From contig NC_026497.1 of assembly GCF_000328475.2 (NCBI RefSeq), forward strand, positions 434,001-498,000: a DNA stretch of 64,000 nucleotides, given 5' to 3'. Positions 10,230 through 20,299 of the stretch are shown here, piece after piece; the first letter of the stretch is position 1; the number at the start of each line of letters is the position of its first letter. Both the position numbers and the translations under genes were made by a program. The stretch is from Mycosarcoma maydis. Its lineage: Eukaryota > Basidiomycota > Ustilaginomycetes > Ustilaginales. The notes beneath the pieces are model-generated. The model saw only the letters and a list, made by a program, of their open reading frames with translations, was not told the origin of the DNA and did not search any database.

Positions 10230-12053
10230 ATGTCGGTGTCACTACATAACCTGCTGCCGGGCAACCCAGCTACTACTCGTGCTCAATCCACCAAGCTCTC
10301 GGTGGATCCCAAGGGCGAAAAGCTGGTCTACTGCCAGAACCGCACCGTCTTTATCCGCTCCATCACCGATCCAAGCAAGCCAGCTGTTGCCTACTCGCAG
10401 CACACGCAGCCTACCACGGTAGCGCGGATTTCACCTACCGGCTTCTACTGTGCATCCGCCGACCAGGCGGGTAACGTGCGAGTGTGGGATCTTGTCGGCG
10501 ACGAGCAGATTATCAAGAACGAGGTCAAGGTGATCGCTGGTCGCATCAACGACCTTGCCTGGGATGGCGAGTCGAAGCGCATCATTGCTGTAGGAGATGG
10601 TCGCGAGAGGTTTGGACATGCGTTTTCGTTTGACAGCGGGTCAAGCGTAGGTGAAGTGACCGGACATAGTAGGCAGATCAACGCCGTGGCGATTCGCAAG
10701 GATCGCCCTTTTCGTGCTGTCACTGCAGGAGACGACAACAACCTCGTCTTCTACCACGGCGCGCCGTACAAGTACAACAAAACCATCAATACGCACACGC
10801 GCTTCGTTCAAGACGTTGCCTACGCGCCCAACGGCGACCACTTTGTCTCGGTCGGATCCGACAGCAAAGTGTTTGTCTATGATGGCAAGACGGGCGACAC
10901 ACTGATCGAGCTTTCGGCCAAGGCTTCGGGTGGACACGTTGGAACCATCTTTGCCGTCGATTTTGCACCTGACAGCAAACAGATTGTCACCGCAGGTGCA
11001 GATGGCTTTGTCAAAGTATGGGACATCGCCACTGCACAGGTGGTAGCAACGCACGACTTGAACGGCCAGGGCAGTCAGAAGGTGGAAGACCAGCAGGTGG
11101 GCGTCGTATGGGCAGGCAGCCGCATCGTGTCGCTCAGCTTTGCGGGCACGCTCAGTGTGATTGAGCACGACGCAAGTGTCAACAGGCTGTACGGCGCATG
11201 TAAGAGCTTCGGTGTGCGGTCTCTAGATGTTGCAGAAGATGGAAAGACACTGATCGGAGGAAGCTACGATGGACGCGTGCTGTCGTGGTCACCCGACGGG
11301 GTTTGCAAACGCCTCGTCGGCGGCGAGAGCTTGACTGCCGCGGTGTTGGGCGTCCACTCGACGCGCGATGGTGTGTTTGTGGCAAGCATGGATGACTCGG
11401 TGCGCAAGATATCGGATGGTAAATACGTCGGAGGAGCCGTAGCCACGTCTAGTCAGCCCAAGGGGAGCGCTGCATCCACCAGCGGCGTCGTCGTCATCGC
11501 AGGTGCACAAGGGATCGACATTATCGAGAACGGCAACAAGACACACCACGCAACCACATACACGCCTTCTTCGGCCACTATCTCTGCCGATGCAGCGCTC
11601 GTCGCGGTTGGCGCCGAAGACGGTCAAGTGTACCTCTACACGCTTGCCTCTGGCTCACTCCAAGAGACGGCCACATTGACCAACAACCGATCCGCCGTCA
11701 CTGCGCTTGCATTTGATACTCAGCTATCGCTCTTGGCAGCCGGAGAGTCGAGCGGCAAAATTCAGGTCTACGATCTCGCTACCAAGTCGCTCAAGATTGC
11801 GCACTGGGTATTTCACTCTGCGCGCATCAATGATTTATGCTTCTCGCCCGATGGCACGCACGCCGTGTCGGCGAGTCTCGACACGCATGTTTACGTGTGG
11901 AGCGTCAAGAAGCCTATGAAGAACATTGCCATCAAGAATGCGCATGCCAACGGCGCCCAGGCGGTGACGTGGCTGCGTGACGATGCGTTTGCCAGTGCCG
12001 GTGCGGATGCGGTGGTACGTACATGGAAGCTCAAGCGCCACGAGGGAGCTTGA
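10230..12053 (+). CDS. AIP1: Actin-interacting protein 1 (WD40 repeat protein)
   Basis: Aip1/WDR1 binds cofilin-decorated actin filaments and promotes their disassembly and barbed-end capping in cortical patches. The protein is 607 residues with no intron, against about 600-615 for fungal Aip1. WD repeats run through the whole length, for example NVRVWDL and FVKVWDI in the N-terminal propeller and THVYVWSV and AVVRTWKL in the C-terminal one, consistent with two seven-bladed propellers. The ATG at 10230 (CAAACATGTCGG) begins MSVSLHNLLPG, the usual place for this family. The further upstream in-frame Met at 10182 would add 16 unrelated residues and is probably in the 5' UTR. Confidence 0.93.
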   Translation: MSVSLHNLLPGNPATTRAQSTKLSVDPKGEKLVYCQNRTVFIRSITDPSKPAVAYSQHTQPTTVARISPTGFYCASADQAGNVRVWDLVGDEQIIKNEVKVIAGRINDLAWDGESKRIIAVGDGRERFGHAFSFDSGSSVGEVTGHSRQINAVAIRKDRPFRAVTAGDDNNLVFYHGAPYKYNKTINTHTRFVQDVAYAPNGDHFVSVGSDSKVFVYDGKTGDTLIELSAKASGGHVGTIFAVDFAPDSKQIVTAGADGFVKVWDIATAQVVATHDLNGQGSQKVEDQQVGVVWAGSRIVSLSFAGTLSVIEHDASVNRLYGACKSFGVRSLDVAEDGKTLIGGSYDGRVLSWSPDGVCKRLVGGESLTAAVLGVHSTRDGVFVASMDDSVRKISDGKYVGGAVATSSQPKGSAASTSGVVVIAGAQGIDIIENGNKTHHATTYTPSSATISADAALVAVGAEDGQVYLYTLASGSLQETATLTNNRSAVTALAFDTQLSLLAAGESSGKIQVYDLATKSLKIAHWVFHSARINDLCFSPDGTHAVSASLDTHVYVWSVKKPMKNIAIKNAHANGAQAVTWLRDDAFASAGADAVVRTWKLKRHEGA

Positions 12054-13523
12054 GAGCTCACAGGCACCGTGCGGACGAATGTGGTTGCTCAAGCAACTCG
12101 ATTGCACGGAAGCAAGTATCCCTCCTTCTCTACATGCATCACAGCGATCAACATGAATCCAGGCATACATCCACTGCTTTATGGACGCCAAAATGTTGCA
12201 CGCGGTCCATGCAGCTTTCCAGGCGTCGTGTTGCGCATTGGTGGCGAGGTGGGCGGAGCGTGCATCGGTGCTGTCTTGCTTGCTGGTGTGGGTAAAGATG
12301 ATGGGTTGAGGATCGGTGTTGGTTTCGTTGGACGCCGGAGGCGAGGAGCGAGGACGCTCTTGGGGGGTTTCACTTCGTTGATTCGAGTGCGTTCGGGGTG
12401 TCGGTGGCGATGCGCATTGAACGACGAGGAGCCGGATTGTTGGTGGGTTGTGTTTGATTTGCTGGGCGGCATGAAATGGATGTTTGCTCAACAATGGTGT
12501 CGCAGCCAGTGGTCGGATTCATGATTGTTGAACGTGGACGTACAGCCTTGAGCTGCTGGCTGAGAAGCATAAAGGGTGATGACGTTGACGTTGGTTTAGC
12601 TCCCACGAGACGCACTCACGAGACTTGTCGCGCTGGACGAGCCACGTGTTTCGCACCAAACACCCTAACGCTTGCATGAGCCGATTTGATCATCTCAGAT
12701 TTGTCACTGCTGCTTGGATTCGGATTTGGCTTGTGCATCCCACTCTCAGCGTGCCGCCTTGCACTGTAGCCACTGTGTCCACACTGTGTCTGTGCAAAGC
12801 TGGAGTGAATTGTCAACACCTTGCACCGTCACTCACGACTCGTGGCCGCATGGTGGCGTGGAAAACGCGCGAACACGAGCATCTGTGTGCCGTAGCTGTG
12901 TTTGGATGTGCGGGTGCTGCGAAAACGTTGTGTTGTACATGCTCGCCAGATCGGACTGTTGAGCGTACAGCTGCGTTGATCTTGTCTTTGCATTCGTGAT
13001 TGCATCTCAGCCAGCATGTCGAGCCGGTTTCGAAAGGAAGCACTTGCTGGTGGGCAGTACGAACAAGCGGGCGCTTTGCATCCTGCACGCTGCACGCTGC
13101 ATGCTGCATGCTGCATGCTGCGCACGAGGGCAAGTCCGCAATCAACGAGTCCAGGCACTACGGTCAACGCGTACATCGCCCTCGACGAAGCGCAACGAGC
13201 TGAGCAACCACTGTATCTCCCAAGCCGCTTACCATCCCAACGTCAACAGCTGGTCGCGAAATCCTCAGGTGCATTACTGCGCCGCAGACACTCGGAAGAG
13301 GATAGCATCCATTCCTTGTGGCATGCACTTTTCGACAAAAGCTGCAAACGCGTCTTGGAACGGTTCGGCAGTGCGAGAAAGGCGTAAGGTTTATAGTATT
13401 GAAACTTACCCTTCCACCGTTGACGTGAGCACTAAATGCCAAGCGTGTTGCCAACCAGCGTGAATTCCAAACCTCGCAAGGGAACGACTGAGCTGCCGTC
13501 GTGTGGTCCATCAGTGGCTGCGT
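12054..13523. other. Long convergent intergenic region with a short TGCAYGC tandem
   Basis: This is the region between the convergent 3' ends of AIP1 and the ABC ATPase gene. Apart from the 7-bp tandem at 13084-13118 and low-complexity Cys-rich false frames, nothing was recognised. No RNA gene signature was seen. Confidence 0.5.
13084..13118. repeat. 7-bp tandem TGCAYGC, five copies
   Basis: Two copies of TGCACGC followed by three of TGCATGC, then a broken sixth copy. The period is the same (7 bp) as in the AATCACG arrays but the unit differs. Confidence 0.85.
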
Positions 13524-15527
13524 TCAAAAGTGTTCCACCGCCTTTCCTTGACGCAGACGCAGCAGCGAACCAAAGCTGGTGGGCCACTCGGATTCGTAAT
13601 GGCTGACGAGCACGATTGCCATTCTTCGTCTCTCGTGCAAGTCGTTTTGCTTGTCCAGTGGAGTAGGCCCGATGGAAAAGTGCTCGGGAAAGTCAATGAA
13701 CGCTCTCGTCCTCTGTACCTGCTTGGTATCCATCCCTTGAAACGGTTCGTCCAACACCAATACAGGAGGATTGCCCACCACAGCGCGCAGGAACAGGACC
13801 ACCGCTTGACTTCCATGGCTCAACGACGAAAATGCAAGATCGGATATCGCCTGCACACCATCCGCGCTATCGGTCATGCAACCTCGCTGACGCGACTTGA
13901 TCAAGTCGCCAAATAACGCCAACAACGACCAGACCCTCTGTTTTTGTTGGTCCGAGTACTTTCGTCGCGCAAACACATTCTCGAAACCAGATGCCACCAC
14001 TTCGCCCACCGTCAAGCCACCGGCGCTCAACGGCTTGCGTGGGAATGCGTTGAACAGCTCGGGTGAGACGTGGCCCAATCGACGGTTGAGCAGCGCTCGT
14101 GCGTTAAGAGCGTGGTCGCGTGCGTGTGAGAAGAGCGACAAAGAAGAGGCCGAGAAGGAGAACGACTTTGGATGATCGCCAAGCAGAAGCGCGAGCAACG
14201 TTGTCTTGCCGGAACCGTTGTCTCCAGCCAGAATGAGGCGGAGCCCCGGGTAGAGAGAGAGGTTGATGGAATCGAGCACAAGTTTCGAGCCGTACTGAAT
14301 CGAGACCGAGCAAAGCGAGACGAGCGGTGCCGAGCATGTGTCACCGACACCGATCGATGATTTAGAGTTGGAGAGGACAAGATGGTAGCCTCCTTGCGCT
14401 GGCGAGTTGTCGCTGTTTGCAGCAGAGTTGGTATCGTGAGGAAAAGCAGTATCACTTTTTCGCGGGCCAATCCAAGTGATTCGCCCCTCATCGTCCACTT
14501 TGAGGATATGTGTGACAAGCTCCGGTATGGAATCCTGCTCCCTCAGCACTAGCACGAGCCTCGGCCTCCTAGCCGCATGCAGTTGTGCAAACAGAACGCT
14601 CAATTTCTGTCTCGTCTCCAGATCGATGCCAGAAAAAGGCTCTTCCAGTACCACCAGCTCTGCGCCCGTGATCAAGCTGCTCAAAATCCTTGCGCGTCTT
14701 GTTTGACCGTTTGAGAGCGCGATTACAGGTCGATGCAGCAGCTCGTCCGTGATGAGCACCAGCGGCGCCATCTGTTTGATGACCTTGTCAGCTTGCTGCG
14801 CTTTTGACAGAGCAGCTTTTCGCTCACATTCGGATTTGTACTTGAACCGTCCTACTTGGCTCGACGCGTCTGGAGGGGCAAAGGGGTCAGGAACGAGTTT
14901 GGCAGCAGCCACGAGGCCAACAGGGCAGTCTAGGATATCCATCAGCCGCTCGTAGAGCGTCACACGATCTTGGTCGCGGATAGCACCGTAGCGGGCAGAG
15001 TAGTTGGTGAAGTCGGCAGAGGACGAGGTGGAGCCGATTTTGGTTGCGAATGAGACGTGCTTGATTGCCTTGACGGAGGAGCGTGGACTAGTATCGGGCT
15101 GTGATGCGTCTTGTAAGAACGGATGTACGGGCGGATGCTGCAAATTGTTTGGATGCTTGCGAGGGCGAAGGCGACCAGAGAGGATATCGATGAGTTCAGC
15201 ACGAACAGCCCCGCCTTGTTCGGAGGCTGGTGCGATGATGGCCCAGCATTCATCGGCGCCCGCATCGTTGACGGTCCATTGCAGAGTTGATGGTGGGCTC
15301 GTTGAGGTGCTTGAGACTGTTGGGGAGGTCTGAGTTCTGAGAAGAGCATTGTCAAGCTTGAGGATCGGCGGTCGTGTCTGGGATGGAGCTGTCGATGAGA
15401 AACGAGAGGGGCTAACAGTCGGGGTGGTTGATGTGATTGAGCGTGGCAGCCAACGATTGGGCGGACGACCACCAACTCTGATATTCACAGATGCGGCCCT
15501 GGATATAGATGCCATCTTTACTGGCAT
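13524..15527 (-). CDS. Tandem ABC-ATPase without membrane domain (YDR061W/ModF-like)
   Basis: This 667-residue soluble protein has two ABC nucleotide-binding domains and no transmembrane part, like yeast YDR061W and bacterial ModF-type ATPases. The N-terminus is Arg/Ser-rich and lacks acidic residues over about the first 50 positions, so a mitochondrial presequence is plausible. The first domain has a signature LSNGQ and a Walker B LVVLEEPFSGID but no normal Walker A; the equivalent stretch reads APASEQGGAVR. The second domain has a full Walker A (AGDNGSGKTTLL), a variant signature LSHGS, Walker B LVLDEPFQGMD and the H-loop VLVSHYESE. So probably only one complete ATP site forms, by pairing the Walker A of domain 2 with the signature of domain 1. 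The start could also be Met5. The role in the cell is unknown. Confidence 0.82.
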   Translation of the reverse strand: MPVKMASISRAASVNIRVGGRPPNRWLPRSITSTTPTVSPSRFSSTAPSQTRPPILKLDNALLRTQTSPTVSSTSTSPPSTLQWTVNDAGADECWAIIAPASEQGGAVRAELIDILSGRLRPRKHPNNLQHPPVHPFLQDASQPDTSPRSSVKAIKHVSFATKIGSTSSSADFTNYSARYGAIRDQDRVTLYERLMDILDCPVGLVAAAKLVPDPFAPPDASSQVGRFKYKSECERKAALSKAQQADKVIKQMAPLVLITDELLHRPVIALSNGQTRRARILSSLITGAELVVLEEPFSGIDLETRQKLSVLFAQLHAARRPRLVLVLREQDSIPELVTHILKVDDEGRITWIGPRKSDTAFPHDTNSAANSDNSPAQGGYHLVLSNSKSSIGVGDTCSAPLVSLCSVSIQYGSKLVLDSINLSLYPGLRLILAGDNGSGKTTLLALLLGDHPKSFSFSASSLSLFSHARDHALNARALLNRRLGHVSPELFNAFPRKPLSAGGLTVGEVVASGFENVFARRKYSDQQKQRVWSLLALFGDLIKSRQRGCMTDSADGVQAISDLAFSSLSHGSQAVVLFLRAVVGNPPVLVLDEPFQGMDTKQVQRTRAFIDFPEHFSIGPTPLDKQNDLHERRRMAIVLVSHYESEWPTSFGSLLRLRQGKAVEHF

Positions 15528-15776
15528 TGCGATGGATGATGCTGCATTTGATCGCAGATGATCTGTGATGGTGGTGATACATGCAACGACAATTGAAAGG
15601 CAAGCAAGACAAAGCTGAGGATGCTCGATTCATTTCAGAAGATTGAGCTCACCTCGATCTGGCTTTTCGGCAATTTAATCGGCCTTGAATCGGTGTCCGA
15701 GTCATACTCACCGTGCGCGCGACTCGTAACTGTGGAGATTGGATTCGAACGCGAAAGGGCCAAGGCACGAGCCATA

Positions 15777-15797
15777 AGTCACGAGTCACGAGTCACG
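15777..15797. repeat. AGTCACG tandem, three copies
   Basis: Three perfect copies of a 7-bp unit that differs from AATCACG by one base, followed by TGA. It belongs to the same repeat class as the 16639-16701 array. Confidence 0.8.
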
Positions 15798-16638
15798 TGA
15801 AGATACGGGGTGTTTGGCTCAATGTCAGATCAACGATTTTACGATTTGATCTGCCAAGCCAGCAGCCACGGATCTGTTTGCTTTTCGAGACACAGCGTCT
15901 GCTGCCGGGAAAGGAGGGTCACCACCAAGCGTAGCTTTAAAGCGGCTCCCTCACATGCTGGCTCCCGTCTGGCATGTGCTTGATGAACACGAGGGAGCCG
16001 ACACTCTCTGAAAGCGTGGTTTACGGTAGGCTATTCACGGATTGACCGGTCGAACTCGATAATCAGCCGCGCTGCGCTCAGCTGCAGACAGACGACGTAT
16101 GCACAAGGTTGCATGGCAGCGAAACCCTGACCCGTTCTTGGCCTAACTTAGAGGGACTGTGCGCCCGTCCGAAGATGCATACGTTGCATGCAACTTCCGG
16201 AGCTTGTTACGGAGATTTTGCTTTTCATTTCCCGTTCACTCCCGAACGCGGTGCTTTCCCGGAAGGTGGTGGCAAGGTGTAGTTGCGCCTCGACAAGATG
16301 GACTGGCCCGTGCAGAGCCACGGATGGCATGTGATGAAGCGCCTGTGCGTGGCTGGACCAGAAGAATCGCCATGTAGAAGAATCTAGCATGCTTCAGGAA
16401 CAAGCAAGAGTTATGACGTGGCCAAACGTGCGGAGAAAAATCAAGAAACGTCACGGGTCGGTGGTTGGCTGATTCGCTTAGGCTGAACACTGATGTCAGC
16501 GTAAAAGAGAGAGCTGCTGGCCAGGGAGGTATCGAAAAGCCATCGTGGAGCGAGCCATCTTCTGTACCGTACACGTCCATGTCCTCGACTTGAGAAGCGA
16601 GAATGGGGAAACTCTTTGGCGCGACTAGAGTCAATAAC

Positions 16639-16701
16639 AATCACGAATCACGAATCACGAATCACGAATCACGAATCACGAATCACGAATCACGAATCAC
16701 G
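16639..16701. repeat. AATCACG tandem array, nine perfect copies
   Basis: Nine uninterrupted 7-bp units, followed by one degenerate unit (AATCTTG). It is the longest array of the dispersed intergenic motif in the window. Confidence 0.95.
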
Positions 16702-17811
16702 AATCTTGTACGGTACTACTGTATATAACTAGTACAAAAATGTTTGTCATCGGAATCATCACGAATGTCTTGGCTTGCTGACGCCCTGTTGAATTAGCCA
16801 CACAGCACAGCACATCGCATCGTATCGTACAGTATCGATTGCGGGTCGACAGATATCCGCAGCTGGTGAAAGCGGGCACTGAGATGTGATGCTGGAGAAT
16901 TACGCCGTGCTTTGCTGAACTCACATAGAGCTTGCTTGCGATGCTGTGGTGACTGAATGTGCGATATCGGGAAATTGGTCAAGCGACCCAAGTCACAGTC
17001 ACAGTTATGAGTGCTGGGCGTGTGAGAGAGCATAAAATTCACAAAAGAGAAACCCAGGCTGTAGCGAGGGTTTCAGTGGCGCCATGCAGCTGCAGGTGCA
17101 GCGGCTGTCGACCAAACTTTAGGTCAATCAACAAGCACAAGAGCGGACCGCGAAATGGGATCCCCTCTTGGAGAGCGCTTTCACGTTTTATCGCAGAGAA
17201 ATCACGAAAATTCTGGCTCGCAGTGACTTCATAGCTCAGGCAGGATTCGTGATTCTTCTTGGTTCCAAACGAGGATCCCGAGAATTCAGTCAAAATCACT
17301 GTGAGTGGATTTGTGGAGAGCAACTCACGACTTACGGCGGGGATTCTTGATCCACAATTCGTACTCTTCTGGAGCAGCGGCAGCGGCTGTCACAGTCGCG
17401 AGTGTGGCTGTTGATGAATTTTTAAATTAGAAACCATAATCTCGAACAGCCAAACCGGAGAATACAGTCAAGAGCACAGTCGTGAGTATAGTAGTCAGAG
17501 TATCAGCCCGCTCTCACTCTGTGCTCTGTGACGACCGTAACTGCGCTCCGTGTCCACTCGTGTCAAGCCGCCCAGAATTTCGACCTGACTCAACTTCGTC
17601 TGGTATCGATTTGTGGAGAAAGGCGAAAGCGAAACAGCCGTAACCAACAGTACTGAGTGTGTCTGCATCGGCGCTTTGCCGTCATCGTCTCGTCCTCGGT
17701 TCAACTGCCTCTCCTCCTCCTCTTCGTCGTCTTTTGTTTCTTATAAAACAGAATAACCTCCGTTTCGAACCGGTCGATACCGTCTGTCTCTATACCACCA
17801 CACCATCCACC

Positions 17812-19341
17812 ATGTCGCTGCAAGATAAGGCGTCTGAATTCCTTGCCAGCCTCGCTGGTAAATCCATTCACTCCAAGCTCGGATTCAAGCTGCTCGCTTC
17901 CGACCCGGTTCTCGACACGTTCCGCAAGCTTGGCTACAAGGTGGTCGAGTACGATGTGCCTCCCTACCCGCTCTGGACTGCCGGCATCATCGCTGTGCGT
18001 ATGCTCTCGTTCATCGTGGGTTCGGCTGCCGTTGCCTTCTTGCTCTATCACCAGGTTGCGGTCAAGTCGCAGGCGGGCAAGTGGTTTTCGATTCTCAGCC
18101 TGGTTGCTTCACTCCTCGCCTGGCCCATGCTTACCGGTCGATCGGGTGTGATGCTTCTCGACTTCTGGCGTCCTGCTCTCGGTTTTCGCTCCTGTTTGCT
18201 GGTGTGGGATATCTTCCACATCCGTACCGTCCAAGAGGTCAAATCGTGGTCATTTGCGCGCTTCTTTGCTCAGCTCTGGACCTTCCCAAAGGAGCTTGAT
18301 GAGATCGCCGAACGTACTGCCGAGGAAGGCTACCAGAGAAACGCTAGGCTTGAAAACCTCAAGGGCATGCCCAAAGTTGCGGTTGAAGCGGTTGCAATGT
18401 TTGGTGCGCTCTACTTTATTCCTCCCTACGAACTCACCAGAAACATGAGCCAGCTTGCCTACCACTGCTACTGCGATGCGCTCGGTGTCTGCATTCTTAT
18501 GGCTCTGGCCCTCTTCGGTGATGGTCTGCTCAAGTTGCTCGGTATCTTGATTGATGTCGAGATGGCCGACATGTTTGAGAACCCGCTTGGCACCACCAAC
18601 ATCCGTCTCTTTTGGAGCCACTGGAACCGCGCCATCGCTACCGTACTCCATCGTGTCGTCTTTGGCGGAGGAAAGACCAAGACGACACTGCGCAAAAAGA
18701 AGGCGGCGGCAGAGGCGCAGGCTGCCAAGAAGCAACGATTCTCGCACATGGACGGACTTTCCGAGACCGACGCCGGTCACACCTCGGGCGAAGAGGACCA
18801 CTCGCACGCCAACGGTGATCGCAAACGCAACACGACGGGTCTCAAGCCGCTTTCATCGGTCAACGGTGACACGCAAGTGCGAAAGCGCAAGAACGCCAAC
18901 GAGGTTACGTCTGCAGGTAAGCCGAACGGCAACGGAAACGCCATTGCTCGCGCCGGTGGTGCGCCTGCCAAAAAGTCGTCGTTCCTGCCCAAGGCTGCTG
19001 CAGCCATTGTCACTTTTGCCATGAGCGGTATCTTCCACGAGCACATCACCTACTTTACACTCGGATTCGCCAACGGTGAAAACTTTGTATTTTTCCTGCT
19101 CAACGGTTTCGCCACGGTAACTGCCACCTGGTTTAAGCGCACCTATCCGGAACTCAACGCCAAAATCCCCACCTGGTTATCGGTACTGATGCTGCACGCC
19201 TTTTTCCTGGCCGTCATCCCGCTGTTCTGCTCGCCCTTTATCAGATCGGGCTTCTTTGTTCAGCTCGAGGCGCTCAGGTACGAGCTCATGCCAATCAGGG
19301 ATCGACCTCGCGGTAGCTTCGTCTACCTGTTCGGCCAATAG
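17812..19341 (+). CDS. MBOAT / wax-synthase-like membrane O-acyltransferase
   Basis: This 509-residue multi-pass membrane protein has the wax-synthase block near residue 250 (MFENPLGTTNIRLFWSHWNR) and the invariant MBOAT histidine in AMSGIFHEH near residue 405. Family knowledge: such enzymes transfer fatty acyl groups to alcohols, sterols or glycolipid hydroxyls in the ER. Several hydrophobic segments flank these motifs. Between them lies a hydrophilic, Lys/Asn/Gly-rich insertion of roughly 110 residues (about 282-389). The ATG at 17812 (CCACCATGTCG) is the best start: the in-frame Met at 17659 would add 51 residues of leader-like sequence, and the CCACC context supports the downstream one. 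The acceptor alcohol is unknown. Confidence 0.8.
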   Translation: MSLQDKASEFLASLAGKSIHSKLGFKLLASDPVLDTFRKLGYKVVEYDVPPYPLWTAGIIAVRMLSFIVGSAAVAFLLYHQVAVKSQAGKWFSILSLVASLLAWPMLTGRSGVMLLDFWRPALGFRSCLLVWDIFHIRTVQEVKSWSFARFFAQLWTFPKELDEIAERTAEEGYQRNARLENLKGMPKVAVEAVAMFGALYFIPPYELTRNMSQLAYHCYCDALGVCILMALALFGDGLLKLLGILIDVEMADMFENPLGTTNIRLFWSHWNRAIATVLHRVVFGGGKTKTTLRKKKAAAEAQAAKKQRFSHMDGLSETDAGHTSGEEDHSHANGDRKRNTTGLKPLSSVNGDTQVRKRKNANEVTSAGKPNGNGNAIARAGGAPAKKSSFLPKAAAAIVTFAMSGIFHEHITYFTLGFANGENFVFFLLNGFATVTATWFKRTYPELNAKIPTWLSVLMLHAFFLAVIPLFCSPFIRSGFFVQLEALRYELMPIRDRPRGSFVYLFGQ

Positions 19342-20299
19342 TTTCTCGCTATACATTCACGATTGGACGTGTTTCATGTGTTTCACGTGTTCCGACACCC
19401 GATCCTGCCTGCTGATCTCGTCACTGGTTTGGATCTCGAACAAGAAAACGTTACCTGGTTTCTCTTTGATTCTCCCATCTACCGTATTAAATATGATTTC
19501 TCTTGCGTTGCAAACATGCTGTCCACCGACAAGTGTGTGTCTGTGATGAGGTCTGATGGTCTGGGCGCTGAGGAGCACGAGAGCGGATGAAGGAGCGGAT
19601 GCGGTAAAGTGACATCGGGGTTGATCGGGCCAAAGTCAACACGCACATGATACTTGCACGATGTAATTAATCACGAATCTGATGGAATTTTTGCATGTTG
19701 TTTTCTGAATTCTCGATTTTTCGAGCCACGCGCCTACGCAACTGGTGACTGAGGATTTCCCGTTTTGGTGTGTGGTCGGGATTGGAATTCACGATTTGCC
19801 CCGCATTTGGCGTTGGTTGCTAAGTTAAATTGGACAGAACTGAGGGGATCTGCAAAAGAGACTCACGACTTGCAGAAACGCAGCAACGCAGCAACGCAGA
19901 GGAGGCGCAATGAGCAACCGCGGGGATTTAGGCATAGACATGCACCTGCACCGAGTTGCAAAGAAAATTCTCAGTTCTGTGCCTGTAAATTGTGACTACG
20001 AGATAGAATACACGAGAGTTGGGATTTGGCTGTCTGCGTGTGGAGAGCACGCACTTAAGGCAGCCACGTATTGACGATTCACGATTTGTGATTCACGATT
20101 GCGCGCTCGTGAGGTGTTGCGGATGTAGCCAGCTCGGTTGGTGCTGCGCCAGACGCATCGGCGCTTGGATTCGCGATCGATACCAACACCACCATCATCC
20201 GCACCCAACTTGCATCGCTCCGATTGAGTATACCGCGCGATCGCGATCGTGCGCCCCCCCCCCCCCCCCAGCCAAAACTTGGACATTAGCTTCGCAGCC
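19342..20299. other. Intergenic region with dispersed motifs and a poly-C tract
   Basis: Contains motif copies near 19672, 19795 and 20073-20100 (GATTCACGATTTGTGATTCACGATT type), a short GCAACGCA repeat near 19876, and 16 consecutive C at 20254-20269 in the leader of the next gene. No gene is supported. Confidence 0.6.
20254..20269 (+). repeat. Homopolymer of 16 C in the leader of the surface-protein gene
   Basis: Sixteen C residues end 30 bp before the ATG at 20300. They are likely to vary in length between strains, and the exact count may be a sequencing artefact. Confidence 0.85.

Larger units (their letters stand above)
15528..17811. other. Long divergent intergenic region with 7-bp tandem arrays
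   Basis: This separates the ABC ATPase (minus) and the MBOAT gene (plus). It holds AGTCACG x3 (15777-15797) and AATCACG x9 (16639-16701). The 134-codon minus frame at 16236-16640 shows no protein-like pattern. The last few hundred bases are probably the MBOAT promoter and leader. Confidence 0.6.

Noticed and set aside
16236..16640. 134-codon minus-strand frame
   Set aside because: No domain, no credible start context, and composition unlike the neighbouring genes.
16639..16701. AATCACG array as a telomere-like repeat or CRISPR array
   Set aside because: It is not TTAGGG-like, is internal to a gene-rich region, and has no spacers.
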